NCBI GenBank assembly: GCA_002813895.1
Contig: CP024912.1
Span: forward strand, 2,697,836 to 2,761,835
Direction of reading: 5' to 3'
DNA: 64,000 nucleotides
From: Cyanobacterium sp. HL-69
GTDB taxonomy: Bacteria; Cyanobacteriota; Cyanobacteriia; Cyanobacteriales; Cyanobacteriaceae
Both the position numbers and the translations under genes were made by a program. Below are positions 28,670-36,957 of this stretch, in pieces. The notes beneath the pieces are model-generated. The model saw nothing but the letters and a program-made list of their open reading frames with translations. It ran no database searches and was not told the origin of the DNA. Each line of letters opens with the position of its first letter. The stretch's first letter is position 1.

Positions 28670-31072
28670 ATGTTCAAAATCGAACTACCAACAATCCCTC
28701 GTCAATCTTGGCAATGTGAAATCGGCAAAAAATGGGACAATCCTTATACTGTGCGATACGAAAGTAATTTGGATGATGGGCCAAACCATGGGATGCCTTT
28801 GGGGGGTTTTGGGGCTGGTTGTGTTGGTAGGGCGCCTAGTGGTGATTTTAATTTGTGGCACATTGATGGAGGAAATCACACTTTTCAGAGTATTCCTGCT
28901 TGTCAGTTTGCGGTATTTGAACATTCCGAGGGGGAAGATGCCCAAGTTTATGCGCTGAGTACCAATGCCCCTGAAGATGGTAGTTTATCGAGTTGGTCAT
29001 GGTATCCTCAAGGGAAGGGTACATACTCGGCGTTATATCCCCGTAGTTGGTTTAGTTATGAAGGGGTTTTTAAATCCCAGTTGGTGTGTGAGCAATTTTC
29101 CCCCGTATGGGCAGGGAATTATCAAGAGTCAAGTTATCCTGTGGGGGTGTTTGAGTGGAGTATTCATAATCCCACGGATAAGCCTATAACGATTAGTATT
29201 ATGGTTTCTTGGCAAAATACGGTGGGTTGGTTTACCAATGCTATTAAATCGCCGACGGTAAAGGTGAGGGATGATGGTAGCCCTGAGTATGATTATCAAC
29301 CATGTTTGGGTAATAGTACGGGTAATCTGAATCAATGGATACAGGATGGATTTAGGGTTGGTTGTTTATTTGACCGCATTAGGCTTGAGGATGAGCCTAT
29401 GGAAGGGGAAGGACAATGGGCGATCGCAACGACAACAAATCCTAGTTTAGAGGTATTTTATCATACCCGTTGGAACCCCAAGGGAGATGGGAGCGAAATT
29501 TGGGATAGATTTGCTATGAATGGCTCTCTACCAGACTTTCAAGACGAAACCCCCGCCGAACCGGGGGAACAAATTGCGGGGGCAATGGCGATCAGATTTA
29601 CTATTCGTCCGGGTAAAACCAAGAAAATTCCTTTTATTTTAGGGTGGGATTTTCCTGTAACTGAGTTTGCCCAAGGAGTTAACTATTTTCGCCGTTATAC
29701 CGACTTTTTTGGACGCAACGGGCGTAATGTGTGGTCAATGATTCGCACGGGGCTAAAACACCATGATATGTGGCAAAATAAGATAAAAATGTGGCAAGAG
29801 CCAATTTTGAGTCGCTCTAATCTACCTGATTGGCTAAAAATGGCTTTGTTTAATGAATTATATTTGCTTACTCAAGGGGGTACACTGTGGACAGCCGCCA
29901 CGGAGGATGATCCTGTGGGTCAATTTGGGGTGTTAGAATGTATTGATTACCGTTGGTATGAGAGTTTAGATGTCCGTTTATATGGCTCTTTTGGACTTTT
30001 ACAACTTTTTCCCCGTCTCGAAAAATCGATTATGGAAGCCTTTGCCCGTGCTATTCCCACGGCGGATGACACCCCCCGCATCATTGGGTACAATGGGGCA
30101 TCAGCTATCCGCAAAGCGAAGGGAGCAACTCCCCACGATTTAGGTGCACCCAATGAGCATCCTTGGCAAAAAAGCAACTATACCAGTTATCAAGATTGCA
30201 ACTTATGGAAGGATTTAGGTTCGGATTTTGTTCTCTTGGTATATCGAGATTATCTTTATACGGGCAAAAATGATCAGGATTTCCTCTGGGAATGTTGGGA
30301 TAGTGTGGTGGAGACTTTGCACTATGTCAAAGGGTTTGACCTTGATAATGACGGTATTCCCGAAAATTCAGGAGCGCCTGACCAAACTTTTGATGATTGG
30401 CGCCTACAGGGTATTAGTGCCTATTGTGGTGGTTTATGGATATGTGCGCTAGAAAGTGCGATCGCCATTGGTAATATCTTATTAGATAATCCCCCCGTAA
30501 ATCCTGCCTTGGAAAAGGAAAACGCTAGGGAAAATATTGAAGGTGCGATCGTCCTCTTCCGTCAATGGTTACACCAATCAAGGGCAATTTACCACGATAC
30601 CCTCTGGAATGGGGAATACTATAACCTAGACAGTAAGAGCGGTTCAGATGTTGTTATGGCGGATCAACTGTGCGGACAATATTACGCCCAACTATTGAAG
30701 TTACCCGATGTGGTGGAAAAAGAATATGTCACCGCCACCCTGCAAAAAATTTATGATGCTTGTTATCTCAAGTTCCATAACGGCACTCTCGGCATCGCCA
30801 ACGGGGTTAAACCTGACGGAAGCCCAGAAAAGGAAAATGATACCCACCCCCTCGAAATTTGGACAGGGATTAACTATGGTATCGTTGCTTTTATGATTCT
30901 TAATGGCATGAAAGAGGAGGGTTTACAGGTAGCCGAAACGGTGGTTAACCAAGTCTATAGCAACGGTTTACAATTCCGTACCCCCGAAGCTATCACAGCT
31001 GTTAATACTTTCCGCGCTAGTCACTATTTACGGGCGATGGCGATTTGGGCTATTTATCAGGCTTTGAGTTAG
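28670..31072 (+). CDS. GH116-family glycoside hydrolase (GBA2-like beta-glucosidase)
   Basis: An 800-residue cytoplasmic glycoside hydrolase. The N-terminal beta-sandwich begins with GMPLGGFGAGCVGRAPSGDFN, the hallmark of GBA2-type enzymes, and the C-terminal part is an (alpha/alpha)6 barrel. The nucleophile region is GQFGVLECIDYRWYESLDVR (Glu near residue 421) and the acid/base region is PDQTFDDWRLQGISAYCGG (Asp near 570), by analogy with bacterial GH116 and human GBA2. Likely substrates are beta-glucosides or beta-xylosides, possibly glucolipids; this is inferred from the family. No signal peptide is seen. Confidence 0.92.
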   Translation: MFKIELPTIPRQSWQCEIGKKWDNPYTVRYESNLDDGPNHGMPLGGFGAGCVGRAPSGDFNLWHIDGGNHTFQSIPACQFAVFEHSEGEDAQVYALSTNAPEDGSLSSWSWYPQGKGTYSALYPRSWFSYEGVFKSQLVCEQFSPVWAGNYQESSYPVGVFEWSIHNPTDKPITISIMVSWQNTVGWFTNAIKSPTVKVRDDGSPEYDYQPCLGNSTGNLNQWIQDGFRVGCLFDRIRLEDEPMEGEGQWAIATTTNPSLEVFYHTRWNPKGDGSEIWDRFAMNGSLPDFQDETPAEPGEQIAGAMAIRFTIRPGKTKKIPFILGWDFPVTEFAQGVNYFRRYTDFFGRNGRNVWSMIRTGLKHHDMWQNKIKMWQEPILSRSNLPDWLKMALFNELYLLTQGGTLWTAATEDDPVGQFGVLECIDYRWYESLDVRLYGSFGLLQLFPRLEKSIMEAFARAIPTADDTPRIIGYNGASAIRKAKGATPHDLGAPNEHPWQKSNYTSYQDCNLWKDLGSDFVLLVYRDYLYTGKNDQDFLWECWDSVVETLHYVKGFDLDNDGIPENSGAPDQTFDDWRLQGISAYCGGLWICALESAIAIGNILLDNPPVNPALEKENARENIEGAIVLFRQWLHQSRAIYHDTLWNGEYYNLDSKSGSDVVMADQLCGQYYAQLLKLPDVVEKEYVTATLQKIYDACYLKFHNGTLGIANGVKPDGSPEKENDTHPLEIWTGINYGIVAFMILNGMKEEGLQVAETVVNQVYSNGLQFRTPEAITAVNTFRASHYLRAMAIWAIYQALS

Positions 31073-31340
31073 GAATAAGGGGCGATCGAATCAGTAATAG
31101 CTTACTTGTTCATGGATAGCCTATGTGCTACTTTTAAAAAGCAAAACTAACAAATTCGTGAGTTTTTCATTAATACTATTTAAATACGTTTTTATGCTTG
31201 GTTCAAAAACTTTCTGGTATTGATTTAGAGAATATATGGAGGAATTTGTTTCATCATCGTCTATGAGATGATTATTAAGAAACTTTTAGCATAATCAACC
31301 GTTAGCTGCTTAGAAAATAAAACAGGGATAATAAGTAAAT

Positions 31341-32363
31341 ATGAAGTACGATAGAAGTATTGATGACTTAGAAAAAAATGCGATTTTGTGGTGGCCTAAA
31401 CATCTAAGTGATAGAAATGCCTCAATCAGCATCATACCAAAGTTGATTCAAACACAAGATGATTTTTTGGGCATACTATCGTTATCTAAGAAATCGCCTT
31501 TTCAAGTCTTTGATTTAATAAATGCGTCCTGTTTTCCTGCAAATTTATTTTTGAAACATTTGTGTGTCTTGGCAGACTATGGCGGCGAGCCAATACAAAG
31601 GCTAGGCAAGTCATTTAAATCAATATTTCCAACTAATGAGAAAGGACATTACATTCAATTTATCTGGAATCTAAAAAACTATCAATATAACTTTAACGCA
31701 TTACCTATTCTTGGACTCAAAAATAACAAACTGCTAATTGATGGATGTGGTTTAGTTGTTGAAAAACCACTTTCAGACATCTATAAGGATATGATAGTTC
31801 TGCTGATGTTTGGCTCTACCTCTAAAGTTAGTGATGAAGCTGCTCTATCAGCTTGTGAAATTGGTACATTATTAGGTAAACCAAAGATACTAGAAAAATA
31901 TGTTAGAGAGCGATATATAAATGTAAGCAGAATAACTGGAGGAGCCACAGCAAACTCGTTGGGGCAGTTAGCACAAAAAGAAGTAGTTAAATACCTCAAA
32001 AAATCCCTTGGTAAAAACTATAATGTTATGAGTAATGGCAAGATAGAATTAGATGGATATGATAAAAAAGGAGGGATGCCTTTTGATGTCGTTGTGAAAA
32101 AAGATAACAAGTTCATTGGAATAGAAATTAGCTTTCAAGTAACGACTAACAGCACGATAGAGCGCAAATCAGGACAAGCAGCAGACAGAAAAAAATTGAT
32201 GCATAAAAAAGGTTATAAGATAGCCTATATCCTTGATGGAGCAGGCAATTTCCAAAGAAGGTCAGCAGTGTCTACTATTTGCTCAAATAGTGATTGTACT
32301 GTTGCATACTCTGAAGAAGAATTCTCTGTATTATCGGAATGGATAGGTAAAGAACTTGGTTAA
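31341..32363 (+). CDS. Putative Type II restriction endonuclease
   Basis: A 340-residue soluble protein directly upstream of, and overlapping, a DNA cytosine methyltransferase. The C-terminal third looks like a PD-(D/E)XK nuclease core: MPFDVVVKKDNKFIGIEISFQVTTNS, with Asp and Glu in place and Ser/Gln where Lys is usual. A basic IERKSGQAADRKK follows. A conserved GGATANSLGQLAQKEV helix precedes the core. Specificity cannot be read from sequence. I call it a restriction enzyme from this fold and from context. There are no HIP1 sites inside, unlike most chromosomal genes here. Confidence 0.75.
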   Translation: MKYDRSIDDLEKNAILWWPKHLSDRNASISIIPKLIQTQDDFLGILSLSKKSPFQVFDLINASCFPANLFLKHLCVLADYGGEPIQRLGKSFKSIFPTNEKGHYIQFIWNLKNYQYNFNALPILGLKNNKLLIDGCGLVVEKPLSDIYKDMIVLLMFGSTSKVSDEAALSACEIGTLLGKPKILEKYVRERYINVSRITGGATANSLGQLAQKEVVKYLKKSLGKNYNVMSNGKIELDGYDKKGGMPFDVVVKKDNKFIGIEISFQVTTNSTIERKSGQAADRKKLMHKKGYKIAYILDGAGNFQRRSAVSTICSNSDCTVAYSEEEFSVLSEWIGKELG

Positions 32364-33690
32364 ATTTATCGATTTATTTGCCGGGACAGGTGGAATTCGC
32401 TTAGCTTTTGAGCAGGCGTGTAAGGATTTTGGTCTTGATTTCGAATGTGTTTTTAGTTCGGAAATTGATAAAAATTCCTGTCAATCATATGAGTTAAATT
32501 TTGGAAGCAACCCATATTCTGATATTACAAAAGTTGATGAATTGCCTGATTTCGATTTTTTATTAGCAGGGTTTCCTTGTCAGGCATTTTCATACGCAGG
32601 CAAACAAAAAGGTTTTGGTGATACTAGAGGAACGCTTTTCTTTCATATAGAAAGAATATTAAAGAAAAAAATGCCTTCTTACTTTTTGTTAGAAAACGTC
32701 AGGGGGTTAGTAACTCATGATAAGGGTAGAACTTTTAAAACAATAAAGGATAGTTTAGAGAGTTTGGGTTACTCAGTGGATTACTTATTGCTGAATTCGA
32801 GTAATTTTGACGTGCCACAGAACAGGGTAAGAATATATATTTTGGGTGTATTAGATAAACAAATTAAATTGACCCTCAATAGTGATGTTGGTGCCGCCGA
32901 TACTCATAAATTTAAAAGAAAATCTACATATATTCAAACCTCTCTCTTTGGTGAAGAAAATTTTAAAGCTGTTACGGTTAAAAATATTTTAGAGCCTAAT
33001 CCCGATAAAAAATATATTTGCACACAAGACTTTATCAATAAGCTTCAAAGAGTTGTAGGAGATAATCTTTCTCGATTACATGGTTATAGGCTCATAGATC
33101 ATAGAGGAGGAAAATCCATACACTCTTGGGAGCTTGGTCTTAAAGGTGATTGTACTTCTCAAGAAATTGAGTTCATGAATTTGCTCATTGCAAATCGAAG
33201 AAAAAAAATCTTCGGGACACACCAAGATGGAAAAAGTTTAACAAAAGAACAGATATTAACCTTTTACCATGAAAACAACTTTGATCAAGTCACAAAATCA
33301 CTTTTAGAAAAAGGTTATTTGAGTTCTCATGACGGAAGATACAATCCTGTATGTGGAAATATGTCTTTTGAAGTTTTTAAATTTCTAGATCCAGAAGGTA
33401 TTTCAATAACACTAACAGCATCTGACGCAAATAGACTTGGAGTTGTTCAAAATAATATGCCGAGGAGAATTACACCAAGGGAGTGCGCTCGATTGCAAGG
33501 ATACCCGGATACTTACAAATTATTAGATAATGATAATGCTGTTTATAAACAAATGGGTAATGGCGTGTCAGTTCCAGTTGTTAAAGCAGTCTTAAGTGAT
33601 TTTATTGAACACAATTTAAAATGCAGCTCTGCGAAGCAGTCTCCCATGCGATCGCCTTTAGTGGTGAAAATTAATCATTATGCAATATAA
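32356..33690 (+). CDS. DNA (cytosine-5-)-methyltransferase
   Basis: A 444-residue C5 methyltransferase that protects host DNA from the upstream nuclease. Motifs in order: I FIDLFAGTGGIRLAFE, IV AGFPCQAFSYAGKQKGFGD (catalytic Cys), VI FLLENVRGL, VIII PQNRVRIY, IX RRITPRECARLQGYPD and X YKQMGNGVSVPVVKAV. The target-recognition region lies between VIII and IX (about residues 190-360). Translation starts at TTG (32356), overlapping the nuclease stop by eight bases and suggesting coupling. The last 20 residues after motif X look unrelated to the family and contain the only HIP1 site of the island. Confidence 0.95.
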   Translation: MVKFIDLFAGTGGIRLAFEQACKDFGLDFECVFSSEIDKNSCQSYELNFGSNPYSDITKVDELPDFDFLLAGFPCQAFSYAGKQKGFGDTRGTLFFHIERILKKKMPSYFLLENVRGLVTHDKGRTFKTIKDSLESLGYSVDYLLLNSSNFDVPQNRVRIYILGVLDKQIKLTLNSDVGAADTHKFKRKSTYIQTSLFGEENFKAVTVKNILEPNPDKKYICTQDFINKLQRVVGDNLSRLHGYRLIDHRGGKSIHSWELGLKGDCTSQEIEFMNLLIANRRKKIFGTHQDGKSLTKEQILTFYHENNFDQVTKSLLEKGYLSSHDGRYNPVCGNMSFEVFKFLDPEGISITLTASDANRLGVVQNNMPRRITPRECARLQGYPDTYKLLDNDNAVYKQMGNGVSVPVVKAVLSDFIEHNLKCSSAKQSPMRSPLVVKINHYAI

Positions 33691-33760
33691 AAATCGATTA
33701 CCCAAACTCGATATTATGACTAATGATATGATGGGAAAAGAATGAGTCAAGAATAGTCCT

Positions 33761-34108
33761 ATGCAATTTATAAAAAGAGCAGAGCAAGGAAAAAAGAAAC
33801 GTGTTAAAAAGGAAAAACATAACATTAATGAGCTAACTTTGGAATTACAAAGAGATGCTAAATCAGTGATTGTTATCTGTCGTGATGAATATATGACTAT
33901 AGAGGAGACAGCAGATTTTCTTAACGTTTCACCTGCTTATCTCAATAAAATGTTAAAAAATCGAGAACTATCTTATATAAAAATCGGTAATAGAAGTAAA
34001 ATTAAAACCAAAGATGTAGTACAGTATCAGCAAATCAGAAACAAAAAGCGTAATCGCTTATTAAACAGTTTTTCACAGGGGCTAAAAGAAGATGGATTAT
34101 ATGACTAG
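33761..34108 (+). CDS. Helix-turn-helix (excisionase-type) DNA-binding protein, likely antitoxin
   Basis: A 115-residue protein with a very basic N-terminus (KRAEQGKKKRVKKEKH) and a MerR/excisionase-like helix-turn-helix at about residues 45-90: MTIEETADFLNVSPAYLNKML, then LSYIKIGNRSKIKTKDV. The PIN-domain gene starts 24 bases later. HTH/PIN pairs of this type are annotated as toxin-antitoxin modules in many cyanobacteria. The HTH protein would then bind the operator and neutralise the PIN nuclease. The role is inferred from the gene pair. Confidence 0.8.
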   Translation: MQFIKRAEQGKKKRVKKEKHNINELTLELQRDAKSVIVICRDEYMTIEETADFLNVSPAYLNKMLKNRELSYIKIGNRSKIKTKDVVQYQQIRNKKRNRLLNSFSQGLKEDGLYD

Positions 34109-34131
34109 AGCCTGAAATTAGAAAATAATTC

Positions 34132-34698
34132 GTGACGAAGTTAGTAGTAGTTTTAGATGCTTGTGTCATCATTCCCATGCCCCTTTGTGATACTTTGCTA
34201 AGAATGATTGAAGCAAATTTATTTAGATTTCATATTTCTGAACAAATATTAGAAGAAAGCACCAGAAATCTAGCTAAAATTTTAGCAAAAAGGCAGAATA
34301 TAACCATAGAAAAAGCCTTGTTAAAAGCTAAAAAAAGAGTTGAACAGATAAAGTTAGCTTTTCCTGAGTCTTTAGTTGAACCGAAACAGAAAATCATTAA
34401 TACACTGACGAATGAACCAAAAGATCGTCATGTACTTGCCGCTGCCATAGAAGCAAAAGCAAGTCTCATCATTACCGCCAATCTCAAAGACTTTCCTCCT
34501 GATACGACTGAATTCTATGGTATAAAGGCAATTTCCCCTGATGATTTCCTTGTTACTCTAGTCAATCTTTATGGCTCTCTGAAAGTTAAAGATATACTCT
34601 ATAGACAAGCAAAAGCCGTTAATCTTGATGTAAATGATATATTAATGAAGCTCAAAAATAATAGCAATATTGATGAATTCGTGAATATACTTATTTAA
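34132..34698 (+). CDS. PIN-domain protein, likely ribonuclease toxin
   Basis: A 188-residue PIN-domain protein. It begins KLVVVLDACVIIPMPL with the first catalytic Asp, has a central Glu in the helix ISEQILEESTRN, and PKDRHVLAAAIEAKASLIITANLKDFP with the conserved Asp residues and the T-x-N. The C-terminal extension (about residues 140-188, ISPDDFLVTLVN...) is longer than in short VapC toxins. GTG start (34132), with the antitoxin-like gene just upstream. RNA target unknown. Confidence 0.85.
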   Translation: MTKLVVVLDACVIIPMPLCDTLLRMIEANLFRFHISEQILEESTRNLAKILAKRQNITIEKALLKAKKRVEQIKLAFPESLVEPKQKIINTLTNEPKDRHVLAAAIEAKASLIITANLKDFPPDTTEFYGIKAISPDDFLVTLVNLYGSLKVKDILYRQAKAVNLDVNDILMKLKNNSNIDEFVNILI

Positions 34699-34794
34699 AA
34701 TGTTATTCAATTACATAACAGATAGATAACATGATAATCATGCGATGAAGCAAATACAAGAAAAGCTACAAGTATGTGGCGATCGCACTTTAGA

Positions 34795-36222
34795 CTATTT
34801 CCTTATTAACATCTCAAAACTTTTTTCTAAAATAGGAATGGTTTGCCCGGAAACACTATAAACTAAAGCCTCTTTATACAATCTTTGGGCGGTATTATCT
34901 TGTAAATTAGCTGAACCTTTGCTAGTGATTACTGCCCCTTGGGTGCAACGAAAAGCTAAGTTGATGGCTTTTGCTCTTAAAGTTAGTTTATGCTGAGGAG
35001 TTTTTGATGGATTTTCGATTTCTGTCAAGATATTTTCTTTCAAATTATTTAATTCTGTGGTTAATTTTTCGTAGTTAAAAAATACTGATTCAAGTTCTAG
35101 TTTATCGGCATTTTCTTTTATTAAATCAAGGCTTCCCATGGCACAACCAAGGGCAAAAGCACTATTATTTAATACTTGTTTTTCACTATCTTTAACAATA
35201 GTTTGGGAAGGATTTATTTTAATAATATCATCAGGATGAATATACCATTTTTCCATGCTTGCACTGACGGTATTAGTTGATGCCATTGCCCCTAATCTCA
35301 TGGTTTTATTAATGGTTATTTTGCCTCCATTTTTGTTGGTACTAGCAAAAGGTGCGATCGCATATAATTCTCTACCATCCTCTAAAATGGCTCCCACCAC
35401 AAAATGCTCAAAAATATTAAATCCTGTAATCCAAAAAATGTTTCCTGTCAATCGATAACCTTTTTCATCAACTACTGCCCGTAAAGGAGGATTTTTTAAA
35501 CGACGCAAATGGGAAAAAGCGACCCCACAAAAACTTAATCCTTTAGCAATTTTTGGTAAATATCTTTGTTTAATAATTTCGTTTTCAGATGAAGATAATA
35601 TTCCTACCGCTGTTTGATGTTGTGCTTGTAAAAAAGCTAAAGCCCCTGAATATTTTGCCATCATCATTTTAGATGTGAAAAAGTCTCTTTTACTAACCTG
35701 TAAACCGCCCCACTCGACGGGTAACTTTAAACTTAACCATAAAGGATTCTCATTTGCTATGGCAGAAAAAGCTTGTTTTAATAAATCTGAATTGTGATCT
35801 AAATTATTAGCTATTTTTTGATCAATATTTTTGTATAAATAATTATGTAAATCCTTTTCAATGTTGATATTTTTATTTAAATCTTGTTCAATTATATTAT
35901 TCTCATAAACTGAAATTAATTGTATTTTTTTATCAAAAATTCCTCTTTTTTCCCCTTTTTCCTTCTGTACTTCTTTTATTTCTTCTTCACTCAATTCATA
36001 CACTTGTATTATTGCAGATAAAACTTCATAAACATCTGCTATTTCATCTATTAAATCTTTAGTATTATTTGCTTCTAAAACTTCGTAAACTTCCTCTAAC
36101 AATTTATTTTTTAATGATTGTTTATATTCCCTAACGGAAAGTTTTTTTATTTCACACTGTTTATTATTATTTTTAATAATTTCAGGAATTTTATCTCGAA
36201 TAAGTTTGTTATATATAGTCAT
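34795..36222 (-). CDS. Fusion of MazG/PRA-PH-like pyrophosphohydrolase and acyl-CoA-dehydrogenase-like domains
   Basis: A 475-residue protein in one unbroken frame. Residues 1 to about 100 match small all-alpha nucleotide pyrophosphohydrolases: YNKLIRDKIPEIIKNNNK, then the metal-binding KLLEEVYEVLEA and LIDEIADVYEVL. After a linker of about 25 residues, residues about 125-475 look like acyl-CoA dehydrogenase: LPVEWGGLQVSKRDF, FSHLRRLKNPPLRAVVDEKGYRLTGNIFWITG, RLGAMASTNT and a C-terminal helical bundle. The usual C-terminal catalytic Glu context is not obvious. The start is the ATG at 36222; an upstream TTG at 36252 is less likely. The pairing is unusual and may be a recent gene fusion. Function unknown. 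Confidence 0.8.
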   Translation of the reverse strand: MTIYNKLIRDKIPEIIKNNNKQCEIKKLSVREYKQSLKNKLLEEVYEVLEANNTKDLIDEIADVYEVLSAIIQVYELSEEEIKEVQKEKGEKRGIFDKKIQLISVYENNIIEQDLNKNINIEKDLHNYLYKNIDQKIANNLDHNSDLLKQAFSAIANENPLWLSLKLPVEWGGLQVSKRDFFTSKMMMAKYSGALAFLQAQHQTAVGILSSSENEIIKQRYLPKIAKGLSFCGVAFSHLRRLKNPPLRAVVDEKGYRLTGNIFWITGFNIFEHFVVGAILEDGRELYAIAPFASTNKNGGKITINKTMRLGAMASTNTVSASMEKWYIHPDDIIKINPSQTIVKDSEKQVLNNSAFALGCAMGSLDLIKENADKLELESVFFNYEKLTTELNNLKENILTEIENPSKTPQHKLTLRAKAINLAFRCTQGAVITSKGSANLQDNTAQRLYKEALVYSVSGQTIPILEKSFEMLIRK

Positions 36223-36391
36223 TGATAATTTTATTTTAGAGAAATTAGACAATAATTGTAGATTATTTAACCAGTAAATTTTAGGCTAAAAAAATTATAA
36301 TAAAAATGAATAACAGTACTAGCACTATGCTTACGGTGGTTAAAGAGCATATAATAAAGCAAAGGCAAAATTAAGTTAAGCTAATTCAATC

Positions 36392-36895
36392 ATGACTCAT
36401 CCAGCAGAAAATGATCCTATTGATTCTGTTTTAGCAAGTTTAACCGATCAGTATCAACAAAAATCTTCATCTGTTCCCCAAAAGAATCAGCCATCTGATG
36501 ATTTACTCGCAGATATAGAGGCTAAGTTTCAACAAAAAAAGCCCATAAAAAATAACTCTCAGAAATTTTCTGCGGTAGATGATGCTTTAATTTCTTTAAC
36601 TCAGAATTTACAAGAAAAAATTAAGCCCCGTGATCAAATTTCCAGTAATGATTTTGAGGAAATTAAAAAGAAGGAATTAGAAGCCCAGAGGAAAGCCAAG
36701 GCAGAGGCAAGAAGGAAGGAAGAGTTAGCAAGGGCAGAAGCTGAAAAGATAGAGCAGTTAACCAAAAAAGCTGAAGTTTGGTTAAAAAACCTAGATATTA
36801 ATTCCGATGAGGGATTCTGGTTTTCTCAGTTTGCCATGTCCTATGATTCAAAACTAAAAGCTGCTATGGATTACCTTAAAGCCTTAGAAAATTAG
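36392..36895 (+). CDS. Cyanobacterial conserved protein, Slr1339-like salt-stress family
   Basis: A 167-residue soluble protein. The N-terminal half has two similar short motifs (DPIDSVLASLTDQYQQK and DDLLADIEAKFQQK) in a disordered setting. A charged coiled coil runs from about residue 88 to 128 (KKKELEAQRKAKAEARRKEE), and the C-terminus ends WLKNLDINSDEGFWFSQFA...LKAAMDYLKAL. The ending and repeats fit the family I know as Slr1339-like, linked by name to salt stress. That assignment is from memory and moderate. Confidence 0.6.
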   Translation: MTHPAENDPIDSVLASLTDQYQQKSSSVPQKNQPSDDLLADIEAKFQQKKPIKNNSQKFSAVDDALISLTQNLQEKIKPRDQISSNDFEEIKKKELEAQRKAKAEARRKEELARAEAEKIEQLTKKAEVWLKNLDINSDEGFWFSQFAMSYDSKLKAAMDYLKALEN

Positions 36896-36957
36896 GCATT
36901 ACTTCATCTCAGTATTAAGTAACGCCGAAAATTAATTACTTGAGCAAGATAACTTTT

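Noticed and set aside
31073-34794. Integrase-type attachment sites around the restriction/PIN island
   Set aside because: I found no integrase, no tRNA next to the island and no convincing direct repeats at its edges.
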